Below are positions 13,701 to 25,805 of a stretch of 64,000 nucleotides of DNA, in pieces. The notes under the pieces are model-generated. The model did no database searches. It was not told where the DNA came from and saw only the letters and a program-made list of their open reading frames with translations. The translations under genes and the position numbers were made by a program. Numbering within the stretch: the stretch's first letter is position 1; each line of letters begins with the position of its first letter. Source of the DNA: Lates calcarifer (taxonomy: Eukaryota > Chordata > Actinopteri > Centropomidae); contig NC_066848.1 in assembly GCF_001640805.2 (NCBI RefSeq), forward strand, positions 9,400,396 through 9,464,395. Reading direction: 5' to 3'.

Positions 13701-16700
13701 CTGTGTTGCGGAGTTTGTTCAGATGATCGATACCATCAGTTAAAGAACCCCAGTGATTATCTTAGCTTAGCATAACGACTAGAGACAGGGGAGACAGCTA
13801 TCTTGGCCTCAAAAAATCAACCTACCAGCAGCATAAATGTAAAAGTGAAAAGTTTCCAAATCTGTAGTTGCCTGCAGTCCCACCCTGCTGGTTCTAGCTT
13901 AATATTTAGCAGTTACTCATTCAACTCTAGACAAGAAAATGAATTTCCTAACATCCCAACCATTCTTTTAACTCAGAGTGACAAAACCACAGAGAACTAT
14001 CATCTAACTCTGTTGGTTAGCTGGTTAGCATCTTTAGCACTTTTTTGTTTCAGTCTCACTATTCTTATCAACCTTGTTTCCTGGTACAGGAGGAAGCTAC
14101 TGTGAAAAGTTAGCAGCTAGTGGGTGAACATATTGGAATGCCAGGTATTCTACCCTTTGGAGATGAACAGAGGTAAAAGAGTGAATATTAGTCTCCAAAT
14201 GAGTGCTTAAGTTGCTTTGTGTCTGCTGGATGTGTAAATAAGCAATTTTCACTACAAGAGGTGATAATATGTCAGTGTTGTGCTTTCAGCTTGTTGCACT
14301 GCCAGCAAGTAGCCAAAAAAATCAGCTAATAAAGGTTTAGGTTTATACCTCTTCTCCCCTTTTCCTGGCTTGCTGGTGATGTTTTGTAGCTGTGAGGATT
14401 CAAGCCAGAGACATGACTGGCTCTACTACTACCTAGAAGACAAGATAGCACTGACGATATTAGAGCCTGAGTGTGTAAATAGAAGATAAGAGGGTTGATG
14501 ATGAGGATGTGGCCTGAGCTCTGCTTCCGTTATCCCCAATCTGCAGGGATAAACCTCATGCAAATCTGGATTGGATTAGACTGAAGCACAGGGAGCCTAA
14601 TTAGGAGAGGTTTACTGCCGCGGGCATTAGTTTGATACCAAAGAAGAGACTTTTGAAAAGTAAAAATGGAAGTAGGTTGGTGAATCAGGGGTTGAATAGA
14701 GAGAGAGTGTGGATGTGACTGAAGGGAATAATCAACATGCAGGGCAGAGCAAGAAGGCGAATACACAGTGAAGATGTGTGATATGAGGCACGAAAAAAGG
14801 AAAAAGGAAGAGAGGTAGATTGATGGACATGATTGCACAACGGGGGTTTCAGAAACAGAGAGGGAGAGAGTTCTCAGAAACACCAGATTGAGCTGCAAAT
14901 CACAGTCAACCCAGAAATGATTCCCGGACCACGGAGAGCCTGTTGCTATGGAAACGTCATCATTGCAGGCACTGCTTTAATCCGTGGAAGCCTGTTAAGT
15001 TAACATGAGGCTCAGGCAGCCACCTTATGCTTCTGTGCTCACAACACAACGCTGTGCCAGCATTGTAGACGCTCACTACCGACGAGATTTATTTACAAAT
15101 GTTTCGCTATTAGAAGGCAGGATTATCTACTCGCTTGTGTTCTGCTTCTTTTAATATCTTTGATGTAAGCATTGGTTAAATCTTCAGCGGATGGATGGCA
15201 AAATACATTGTTTTGCCCCCTTAGCTTAACTGTGCTGAATCCTCATCACTACCATGATCTCCTTGTTCTTTGTGTCAGCAAATGTCCTAAGGACTGAATT
15301 GGCTGCTGCACCCTGATTCTGCTGATGCACTGGTGTGAATTAGACAGGGGGGCGGTGGTAGTGGTGGGGTGAAACATCAAACCTGCGAGGACAAGAAAGG
15401 CAGGCAGTGACAAAAGAGGATAGAGTTGAGAAGGAGCAAGAGCAAGAAAGGCAAGAGACAGACAGAGAGAAAAGCTGGGAGATGTGTGCGATACTGTACA
15501 CTGAGATTCTCTACACAGTCTGTGCCAACTGGGATACAGGGCGAGCAGAGAATAAGGCTCCACTGTTGACAGTCTAAATGGATGAGGAGTCTGCATCTGG
15601 GCATAAATGCCTCGGAGCCTCGCTGTTTCCCTCCAGCAGCAGAGCAGTCAGTCAGTCAGTTATACAACCAGCTCAGCCATGACAGGGGGGTGTATTGTTC
15701 TGGATTTGCTTCTCAAATCAGATATCTGTCGGTTTGCTTCAATAATCCTGTGATGTAGGCAGCATTTATGTATTCAGCCAAGAGAGAGGACAAGAGAGGA
15801 GATCCTAAGCCTCCATGCTAAATTGTAATAGTGCCATAAAACAGGATACAGTAAGAGCAGGGGATGAATGAATGCATGATTTACAAGCACCTCTGTTGCA
15901 TAGATGAAACCTGCAGGTGTACTGTACTGATGGATCATGTAGGTGAATAAATTCCGGGGGAGTTGAAGAGAATAGAGTGTGACATTCAGGTCGGGCTCCA
16001 GGAGGCCTGCTAGGAACAGACAGCTGTGACATATGAGTGTGTTCGGGGTGCTGACACACGGTCCAGCTTTAGCTGCTAGCAGAGAGTGTGATGGATGGAG
16101 CGGAGTGAGCTAGTCATGCAGGCTTTAGCCCACATTGCGAGAAGTATTTTGTCTTTGCAGGTCACCTAAAGTGTAATATTAAAATTGTATTTAGATAAGT
16201 AAATCTGCCGGTCGGGTGTGACAAATGCACTTTCTTCCACCACAAATCAACTTTTTATTGAGTGGAATAACATCATCTTGAGACTTCATTATCCCAAAGA
16301 TGATATTACACAAACTCAAAACAAGTGCAGCTGCATGAGAAACCAACTAATCAGCTTCATCCTGTCAGAAGGTCTTTTGATTTTCATGTCCAGGACTAAG
16401 ATTTGTTTTCTGCCCTAAAAAAAGCACAAAATGTCTCAAGTTGCCTATTACAGGGTAAGACCAATAGCTCTGCATTGCTCTAATTACACACTGATTCTCA
16501 GGTTATTCTGAGCAAATAGAGGTGAGAGATTTGGGATTTGAGACGAGGAGTGGAAAGAAGGATGATTGATAGAGACCGATAGAGAAAATGGTAAAAAGTG
16601 AAGGAGCAAGGATACAACAATATACATATAATTTTCTATTTTTTTCCCAGATGTAGACACCACCAAGGACCCCTGTCAAAAGGTTAAGTGCAGCCGGCAC

Positions 16701-19700
16701 AAGGTGTGTATCGCCCAGGGCTACCAGAGAGCTGTGTGCGTTAACCGCAAGAAACTTGAACACAGGTGAGTGTGTGAAGCCCCTGGGCAAGTACTGACTA
16801 ACTCCCAAAACACAGAGTAAAAAATATTCTTTATGCACACTAACATGAGGTGAACACAGCACAGTTTACAGTCTGTGGATCGTGCTGGTCTGGGGATGAG
16901 TCTCCCTGTCGGCCAAAGTGATAATTATAAAGCTTGTTTGTGCACCAGTGCAGTACGACTGCCTGCTGTTTAATGATAAGCTAATACATTCAGACAACAT
17001 GGATGAGGGCTGTTTGCTTCATGTTCAGGTCGGTACTCTGAGCTAGCTCAGCACAGGTCGCTGTCTCTGCTTGACGTAGTTAGGCTGAAGTGTTTGTGTG
17101 TCGTCTGTCCTGCTGCAGACTGAAGCAGCCTGCTCTCAGGTCTCCTGATGGAAACTGTCAGCCCTGCCCCATCTCCTCCACTGGGCCTGTGTGCGGATCA
17201 GACGGACACAACTACGCCTCAAAGGTACACTAAAACAAATACATACCCACAGGGCTGGGAATTCATTCAATATTATCGGTTTATACTGTTAGTGGTTTCA
17301 TACCTGCAATGAAATTTTACAAAACTCAACTTTATGATCATTTTGGATGCTGTAGTTTGAGGTGCTGTTGAATTATATTGAATCATACTGAGAGTTGTTT
17401 GCCCATTTACAGTATATCAATGAGGGTAGAGTAAATAATAGAGAAATCTGTCAGTACAGTGCAATACAACTGTGCAGCACTACCAGCTGCAGCCTCCAAG
17501 ATGACCGTAAAGCTGAACCAACACTTCTCTAGAACAGATTCAACAAAAACTGAACATTATAACCTCTAGGATTTATTGCAGGACTGTTGCAGTAGACACC
17601 ATTAGTTTTAGCTAGCTGTGCCAAATAAACTGTTGACTGAGTGTATATTGATAACAGAAATGTATTTTTATTAATATTGTGATATTGATTTCAGCCACAT
17701 CACTCAAACAGACCCACCTCACATAGCTGTTTCTTTAAATCATATAGGCTACAGTACTAAAAATGATGGGTTACTGTGTATACATCAGTGTGTCTTCTTT
17801 GGGATGATAAATTGGGAGATATTAAATGACCCTCCAACCCCCAAAATTGTATGTTCATAGAAAAAAAAATTGTAAAAATAAAATAAAATAATTGCATGAG
17901 TCTATCCGCATGACATTTGTGATTAATTTAAACCCGATCACTTGACTCTAGTTCACCGCAGCTTTGTGAGGTATTTTATGTCTTTCAGGTCTTAAGATTC
18001 TGTTTTGGTTCACTCTCACTGCTCTCATACAGAACCGACAGCTGTTTTCAACTAAAAATCTCTGATAAAACCACTGTACACTACATCCACAGCACCCAAC
18101 AACAGACAGACAAAGTTAGCAACTAGCTGGCAGAGAGCATTTAGTAGCTAAACAACCAGATATTTCCCTCAGGAGTTGATAGAGAGCAAAACAGAGCTAA
18201 GAGGAGAGTGAATATATGACCTACATTTGCCGGGTGGCCAGGAACTCCAAATGATAAACAATCAGTGCAGGTTCAAGTTAAGAGGAAAGAGGAAAAAATA
18301 GAATTTCTTGTGTTACATGAACATGTGTAGTTCTCTCAAAAGTGAAAGTAGAAATAATGACAGGGTGTGTGTGGAAGGTGAGAATCACTGGAAGTGGAAC
18401 TGTGCAACATCCCCCTAAGTAAGGAGGTGAAGTGTTCATGTTACTGTACGTGTGGATTTGGTATCAGATATGTTCTGTAATGTATGATCTGTAGTAACAT
18501 ATGTTGTGTTAATAAAAATTTCTAAAACGGTCTTGACACCTATTACCAATATAGGTTACACAGATATGTGTCAGAATCTTTGTATAGAGATACTATACAG
18601 TACATATGTCAAAGAATATGTGTGCCAACCATGTACTGGTATATTTATTCACAGCTCTAACTTTGTGTGTGCGTGCTATTATAACGTACCATGCATTGTG
18701 GGGTAAATAGTGGCACACACCTTGCACATTCAGAGCCGAGCTGTGTGAGGAGACTCTCAGGGGAAAATGTGAGACAAAGAGGCATGATATATTGCCTCAG
18801 GAGGACCAATTGGTGGCTTGTGGTGACAGAATCCCATGTGTTTATTGATTTATGCTTTGTCTTTTGGATCACTATTCTCGACCTTGTGTGCATGCAGAGG
18901 TTGGAGAGTGCATTGAGGAGCAAGTCTCAGATTTAAATTAAGGCGTACAGTCGGTCACCTCATGAATATTTGATCTGTGTTGCGGCGATAACTCATTTTA
19001 CTTCACCTTTGTGTCCCCTTGTCAATGTCGTCGGCGTCTGCGCGCCTGTGTGTGTTAATGCATGTACGTGTGTGTTTGTATTGCAGTGTAAGCTGGAGCA
19101 GCAGGCATGTCTTACAGGGAAGGAGCTTACCCTGAAATGTTCAGGTCTGTGTCCTTGTCCAACTGCTGCCCCTACGCCCAAGGAGAGTAAACATGGTAAG
19201 ATCCAACACACAGCAGCCATTACAAGAAATAATCAGGCCGAATATATTCAATAAGAATTCAATAGTAATCGCTGCGGTACAATGCTTCCCATTTCTCTTT
19301 TATACTCTTTATCTCTGTCTCTCACACACAACAAGCACAACAATCACCACAACAACAAGAATGGGTGCAACAAATATTATATTCCTCCTCTCCTCCTGGC
19401 CTCCACAGAGACCTGCACCGGACAAGATCTGGCTGATCTTGGGGAGCGTCTGAGGGACTGGTTCCAGCTACTGCAGAGCAATGCCAAGCAGAACAACAAC
19501 AGCAAGACCGGGGCCAGAACCACCGTAGCCAGCACCACATCAGGTTAGACCTGCTACTTGATGAATCCCGACCCCATTATGAGGAAATTACAAAACGTAG
19601 ATTGCAGATAGTGTAGTACAAAACAGTCATGAATTTCATATCTCAGTGAAAACAATGGTTGTTGCTGCCCAGGTGCTACTGCCAACGTAACAGTTGACAC

Positions 19701-22700
19701 TACAACTCTAGACAGTTTTAGACTACACAACACTGTGGTTCTGCTGGTGCTGCTTCCACCCTCATATTTCTGATCTTGCACACAAATTGCACTATATCAC
19801 ATGCTGAAAATAGTTACAGGGGCAGTTAACATTGCATCACATTGTGCGTCAGAGCTACACATAGTAAGCCTCAAGATCTAGTTAGCCACAAGTTAGTGTC
19901 TGACAAGCATCAAGTCTTAGACGGTAAGACTGAAATGGAAAATTCTACTAACATGTTGCTAATAATAAGTACTAATATTGTTTTCCTAGAAGAAACCATT
20001 TTTGTTGAATCCTGTGACATAATTAAGTAAAACAATGAATCAGGTGGATTTGCATTGTAAGCAGGAGATATTTCTGAGCACAGTGGCGTGGTTTCATTCT
20101 CCATTTATGCAGCTGTCCCCTGTTTGTCTGTCCGTCTTTGTGTTTGCAGTGCTGGACAGGAGCCTGGTGGCCAGCTGTAAGGACTCCATAGGCTGGATGT
20201 TTTCCAAGCTGGACACCAATAGCGACCTGTATCTGGACCAGGCCGAGCTGGCCGCCATCAACCTGGACAAATACGAGGTCTGCATCCGGCCCTTCTTCAA
20301 CTCCTGCGACTCCTACAGGGACGGCAAGGTGTCCACCGCCGAGTGGTGCCTCTGCTTCTGGAGAGAGAGTGAGTGTCATGCAGTGTGGTAGGCTGTGTGT
20401 GTGTGCGTCACGTGCCTGAGCACTGACATAGACCCCTTGGCACATTTATTCAAACTTCAAGGCACTCAGCCGCCCTCAGGTGTATCCACCTTTGTGTCGC
20501 GTGCTGGTCCGTCACTATTTGTCTTCCTACTTGCCTATGGGGTGAAACGGTCACTGCAAAGCACTAAAAAGATTCCTGCTGCTTGTTGACAGCCTGGTTC
20601 TCCCATAGCTCTTGTAGATTGCGTCTGTCAGCCAACCATCCAAGCAGAAACTAGGTCTAGGTCCCAAGCTGATACAGTTCTGTGTTTGTGAAGGAAATGC
20701 ATGGGAATTGATTTGAAAATGGCAAGAGGTCATTAGAAAACATTGATTCCATGAGAGCTCACTTTTGATTGCATTTGTCAGAATTTAGGCAGTTATTATC
20801 TCTGGTCCTCGTCTAATCCTGTTTGAGTGCGCGTTGTTCCTTTATTTCCTCTTGTAAAAATTATTTTCTGTTCTCTTCAGAGCCACCCTGCCTGGCTGAA
20901 CTTGAGAGGATCCAAGTACTAGACGGCGGCAAGAGAAAGTTTGGTAGGTACCTGATATAAGAGCATTTCAACCCAACTGGATCTGTCATTCTTGGTCGAG
21001 GGGTTTCATCAAGCAGATGACAAGCAGGAGGCGGGGATTAGTCCCTGATCAGTCTTGTGGATTAGAACCTGATACTGACAGACGGCAAAGGAAAGCAGCC
21101 ATCAGTGTGTCTTAGATGTTGTACGTGCAAGGGGGCGGATATGTGAATGTGTGTGTATTAGGACATTTGTGTGCGTGCATGTACGCGTGTCAACACGCTG
21201 CAGATTTTGGCTGGCTGACTGGGCTCTGAGTCAGGACTCTCCAAGGACACAGAGCGGCGAGCAGGGGGGGCAGCCTGCCAACCCGACGCTCAGATGTTCC
21301 CTTGAAAGACCGGATGGACAGCTCTGTTTTGTCCCGTCTCATTTGCTTTACAGTTCTTTAACAATATTGTGAAAATAGCCTATGAAATATTTAACATCAT
21401 GACAAAAACATCCATCCAAAGGTTAAGCTTTGCCTTAGTGCATTTTTGCTGGCTTTCTCCACTCTTATGCGAGCACTACCTGCCCACACTGTATTTCATA
21501 TTCATGTAACTATTCAGAAATTGAAAACTTTCCAATCTTGTGTCCTCCCTTATTCCATGTTGATTAGCCAGCCGCCCCCCCCACACACACCCATGTACCC
21601 CAATATGCTGCAATATGCTGACTTAATACTTATTCACCCCTATCTTGCTCCGTGCACATATTTGTATTCATGGAATATGGAATTGGCTGCCACATATGCT
21701 GCATGCATTACATTCTCACATGGGCTCGGTGCCACGTGTGATGAGGCATGATGCAGGATGTGTTTATCCACTTTCACCTTTGCAGGGTTCAGGAGAGATT
21801 ACGTTGCAATGTAAGATCAGGTGACTTTACCATACATGACTCTTATTTATTTACGTGTGCCAGGTCGATTCATCCCCAGCTGCGATGAAGATGGCTACTA
21901 CAGGAAGCAGCAGTGTGACAGGGGAGAGTGCTGGTGCGTCGACCAGAATGGAGGAGAAGTGGCCGGATCTAGGATTCGTGGCAAGCCAGACTGCGGTGAG
22001 TCCCCCCCACCCAACCCCTTAGGTCTCAGCTGTCAATATATTAATAGAATTTGAACCTGAAAGCTGAATCTAGTAGGAGAGAAACTCTGCTGTGGATTGG
22101 CCCACTTCTCCACAGCACCCCCACATGCATTTTGCACAAGGCTTCCTTTATGTTAAAGTACTGAGGCCCCACTGCAACATAACTCACTGCAGGGACCAGT
22201 GCCACATTCATGTGTCCGGAGTCATTTGCATTCTAAAGCGCTGCTTGTCGCTGTGAGAAAAGTCTTTCAAGATAAATGAGGACTGGTTGGACTGAACCTG
22301 CGCCTGATAAGAATGGGTCCCCTGGCAAGGTTTAGAAATAGCTATTAAAATCCAGACAAAGTCAAACACATGCCCCCTTTTCTGCTATTGCAGTCAGTGT
22401 TTTTAAATTGATTTCAGCATTTCTCATTGGCAGAGAAGGGACTCCATCAAAACTTAGAGGAAGACATGCTCAACAGAATTTATTGCAATATACAAGATGA
22501 CCACAGTGGATAATTCAATCTCCCTGCATCCCTCTCTTGCCCTGCACGCTTTCTCCCCCGTCTCTCCACAGATGATGAAATGACGTATTCAGGTGATTTT
22601 GGCAGTGGGGTCGGATGGGAAGACGAGGAAGAGAAAGAAGCTGAGGAGACCGCAGAGGAGGCTGAGGAGGAAGAGGGAGAGGTGGGAGAGGTGGATGACG

Positions 22701-22717
22701 GGGGATATATCTGGTAA
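10535..22717 (+). CDS. spock2: Testican-2 (SPARC/osteonectin, Cwcv and Kazal-like domains proteoglycan 2), 3' nine coding exons; 5' end missing
   Basis: Exons read by eye with GT-AG borders: 10535-10580, 16651-16765, 17119-17224, 19087-19195, 19409-19543, 20150-20368, 20881-20943, 21864-21995, 22572-22717. They join in frame to 356 codons plus TAA. Residue numbers refer to this partial protein. Order: a linker with DTTKDPCQKVKCSRHKVC; a Kazal/follistatin-like domain (about 58-122, PVCGSDGHNYAS); the linker ETCTGQDLADLGERLRDWF; a SPARC-type calcium domain with EF-hand loops at 192-203 (DTNSDLYLDQAE) and 224-235 (DSYRDGKVSTAE); a thyroglobulin type-1 domain with CWCV at 287-290; and an acidic tail carrying two Ser-Gly sites (S315, S320), the likely glycosaminoglycan attachment points, ending DDGGYIW. 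Family knowledge makes this a secreted heparan/chondroitin sulfate proteoglycan of the extracellular matrix. The tail and the DLGERLRDWFQLL segment fit SPOCK2 better than SPOCK1/3. The signal peptide and the exon normally preceding DDYVRTW are absent and presumably lie upstream of the window. Confidence 0.95.
10613..10728. repeat. Compound AC/AT/GT microsatellite with self-complementary ends
   Basis: An AC run (10622-10641), an AT-rich core (about 10645-10692) and a GT run (10693-10728) lie in this order, so the AC arm can pair with the GT arm around the AT core. It begins about 30 nt after the splice donor of the spock2 exon ending at 10580. Confidence 0.95.
13660..14110 (+). repeat. Degenerate teleost interspersed repeat, copy 1
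   Basis: The segment carries GATCGATACC, then TTAGCTTAGCATAACGACT, then an ACAGGGGAGACAGCTA-like block and CAACCTACCAGCA. I recall this order from a repeat family common in percomorph genomes. A second copy in reverse orientation lies at about 52810-53010 in this window and shares the TTAGCTTAGCATAA-GACT core. Boundaries are approximate and no terminal structure was found. Confidence 0.6.
17225..19086 (+). other. spock2 intron, 1.9 kb
   Basis: Lies between the two exons of the Kazal-like domain, with acceptor TTGCAG just before 19087. No coding exon was seen. A degenerate repeat occupies about 18080-18260. Confidence 0.8.
18080..18260 (+). repeat. Degenerate teleost interspersed repeat, second family
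   Basis: Blocks such as GCATTTAGTAGCTAAA, CAGATATTTCCCTCAGGAG and GGTGGCCAGGAACTCCAAA in this order match a repeat I recall from percomorph fish. Assignment is from memory, not from a database search. Confidence 0.5.
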
Positions 22718-23580
22718 AGGGGTCAACGTGTCAGCCAACCTCTCTACAGGAGCATCTTGATGGTTCCAAACACAAATACACACACAAACACACACAAATC
22801 CTGCAAAGAGATGGACATGGTGGAGCTCTCACACTCAGAACAACACTGTCTTATGAAAAGGTTGAGGGAGAGGGTTGTGCGGGTCGGGAGAGGGAAGATG
22901 CATATGTTATGAGAATATTTAATGTCACAGGATGTTCTTAAAATGGGCAAGGGAGGGGGAAATATCACTGTTAACAAATTATGGGTCTGGAGTCGAGAAT
23001 TTTGTCCCTCATACTTGTGAATCTTTGTTCTCTTCTGTTGTATGTCCTTTGAAATATCTTTGAGCAGTTTTTAGCTGATGCATAATGGAGACTTTAAGCA
23101 GCTGCAGGTGCTTGTCACTGTGCTTGCATAAAAAAAATGAGGAAAGATTGGGTGCATTTCAGTAGTCTAAATTGGCCTCTTTCATCTTTTCTTTTCCCAG
23201 ATTAACACAATTAAGATAACCAGTTTTTGGTTTCAGGCAGGAAACAGGCAATAAAGAGAAGAAGCCTCATTAGAATACTGAAAAGCATCCTTTGACTTTA
23301 CTGTTTTCATGTCATACGCTTTGGCTCATATGTGACAGTAGTGCTCTGTCTCATTCATGACTTATTAAAAAAAAAAAGGTTTCTCACGCATCACTCTTTA
23401 GCTTGTATATAATGTGTGTATCAGAAGACAGATTGTCACCTATTAGTCCTGTTATCAATGCCTTGAAAGACTAGCAGAATATACTGCTTAGTTGAGAAGT
23501 GTACATCGTATCATAATGTGAATCGATTATTGTGTTTAATAAAAAAAATAAATTAAATAAACTGGTCTTTGTGGCCCAGC
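22718..23580 (+). other. spock2 3' UTR
   Basis: Follows the TAA at 22715-22717 without an evident intron and runs to a cluster of AATAAA signals near 23538-23561. It has a short CA-rich stretch at about 22770-22800. The extent is inferred from the poly(A) signals. Confidence 0.6.
23538..23561 (+). terminator. Poly(A) signal cluster of spock2
   Basis: AATAAA occurs at 23538-23543 and 23556-23561, with another A-rich variant between them, followed by a GT-rich stretch (GTCTTTGTGG). This is the best 3' end for spock2; an earlier AATAAA at about 23253 could also be used. Confidence 0.6.
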
Positions 23581-23859
23581 TGGCCACCGTACCTCTGCGT
23601 CTGTGCCCTTGTTCTCTCTTTATTCCTTGTCACGTTGCACTGTTATGATCCTCGAGCAGTGCTGCTGTTCACAGGTATAAACCATATAGCTATTTTCCAG
23701 TAAATGTTGACCATTCTTAGAACAGCAGATCATTTGAAGAAAAACAAAGGTCCGCCCATTCAGACACCCACCCACTAGAGCCCAGCTGATATTGGGTTTC
23801 TGAGAATTATATTAATATCAATATTTGAGTTTGAACAAGACTGTGTACAGCCATGCTAG

Positions 23860-24260
23860 TGACTCTGTGAGGTTGTGTGTAGGCAAAGATGTGCTTTGAG
23901 TGTAATGTTAACATCAACATGCTAACATGCTGATGTTTAGCAGATGTACCATATTCACCTTAGTTTAGCTTGATAGCATGCTTATATTTTGAAATTAGCA
24001 CCAAATACAAGCTCAACTGGCCAATATATTTTTATCATATGTTGTAATGATAAAGTCAGTCACTTTGGTTCAGACTCAAATACCACAGCATGTATTGATA
24101 CACTGCCATGAAATTTGGTGCAGACATTACTGGTGTCCAGAGGATAAAGCCTGTTGACTGTGGTATCCTCTGACATTTCTTCTTGTGCCACCATGAGATT
24201 GACATTTGTTGTTTTGCCAGTGCTGTTGGGCAAACAAACTAAGGCACTGTTGGTGACTTC
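23860..24260 (+). repeat. Degenerate teleost interspersed repeat, third family
   Basis: Contains CATGCTAACATGCTGATG and TTAGCAGATG, then CCATGAAATTTGGTGCAGAC, GTCCAGAGGATAAAGCCT and GCCACCATGAGATTGACATT. I recall this block order from a widespread percomorph repeat. It lies in the intergenic gap between spock2 and tysnd1. Confidence 0.6.
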
Positions 24261-25490
24261 CACCATTATTTCTTGTCTCACATAAACCAACATGTATATG
24301 CCAACACCAATGTGTCCGTGATAAGCTCAAATTGACAGATAATATCAGCCATGCAGAATATTGGTTGGACTCTAATAACCACATCTTCCATCGTCACTAC
24401 ACCACTGCCCCCAAGCAAAAATCTTCCTCAAGCAATTTCTGTGACTCATGATGCACGAACGACAAGTAGGTCAGAGTTTTGTCAACAGAAAGAAAATGCA
24501 TGTATACTTCTTTATATCTGTATTTTGTTATCATTTTAACAAGTCTAAAAACACTGATTCTCAAATATCATGCACTGCTTGTTTATAAAATTAACTAATC
24601 CACATAATCTCCAGCCATCATAGTAAGAAAATCTTTTAGACTTTAAAAGATTATTTCAAAGACATAAACCTCAAAGGAGTTTTTCTCAAAGGAGCAGACC
24701 TTATTGTTGACTCACTTTTCTTGCCTCACCTCATTCTGCAGTGGTGTGTAGCTTATAGCTATGGGAAACCAGCAGAAATGAGATACAAACCCAGGTCTGC
24801 GTATCAGCACTTCTGAGAGCACAATACCTATAGAAAACTCTCTCCTCAGCCTCCTCGGGACATTGCTCAAGCGTCTCCACTGTGGACTATTCAGTCTGGG
24901 AACAGTGAAATAGAAACCTTACAGTATGTTACAGTGTATGCACGTCCTCTGGAGCTCAGGCTGAGAAAGCTTGTCTTAGCATTGTAAAAACTGACAGTAA
25001 CCAATCCTCTGAAATGTCATTTTTTAGTGTCACGTTTCTGTGATAATGGAAATCAGTACCAGTAATGTCCCAGTGGGTAAAACCTTAAATGTGTTAGCTG
25101 TGAGTGGGAATGCTGGCCAACAGATGTCTGAATACCTGATACCGACAGCAAGTCCTCTGGCTACCCAAAGGGACCAATCATTTTCGGCAACCTGTCAGCT
25201 TATTATGCTGAATATTTCTCCTGCTTGGTAAAAACATGTTTCCAGGAAGTGCAACGTCTTGTCCTGCTGCTTTAAGAGTAAAATAACTAAGGCTCAGATG
25301 TGTTAGATCTGCCATCATTTTACCTGATGCTTTTGATTTACATACAGAAAAGAATGGATAATTAATCTTGCATCATTCAGCCTTCCAGTTCTACTTATGT
25401 TCTTTTTTAGTTGGCATAATGTGGGTAATCTGTAATGATTGTGTACAGAAATATACACAGGGTACACTGATTGTCGCCAGAATAAACCAC
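24261..25490. other. Gap between the convergent spock2 and tysnd1 genes
   Basis: No exon or RNA gene could be supported. It is AT-rich sequence without a strong repeat. Confidence 0.6.
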
Positions 25491-25496
25491 TTTATT
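25491..25496 (-). terminator. Candidate poly(A) signal of tysnd1
   Basis: TTTATT on the + strand reads AATAAA on the gene strand, about 310 nt after the tysnd1 stop codon. It is the first good signal downstream. Confidence 0.5.
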
Positions 25497-25805
25497 AATT
25501 TAATTACATTACAATTAAATAATCACTATAGGTATGAAAGTTACTTATTCACATTGTTTACTGCATGATTCTGGGTGAGCATATCAACATTAAGAATCAA
25601 TGATTCTTGTTTAGTTGACTTTGTGCCGCTATTTGTAACAAATCGAGGTACGAAACACATTAAATTATAAGTAAAAAGGTTTTGTTAAAAACAAGATACA
25701 AGTAACCTCAATTTGATTATCCAAAGTGATTTAGCATATTATCCATTTTGATTTAATCACACAAATGTTTTCTCTAGCACATTTCAAGGTGCAGGAGGTA
25801 CTCAG

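Larger units (their letters stand above)
10581..16650 (+). other. spock2 intron, 6.1 kb
   Basis: Bounded by donor GTAAGT at 10581 and acceptor TTTTTCCCAG ending at 16650. No coding exon was recognised. It contains the compound microsatellite (10613-10728), an octamer ATTTGCAT at about 12664, and a degenerate interspersed repeat (about 13660-14110). Confidence 0.75.
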
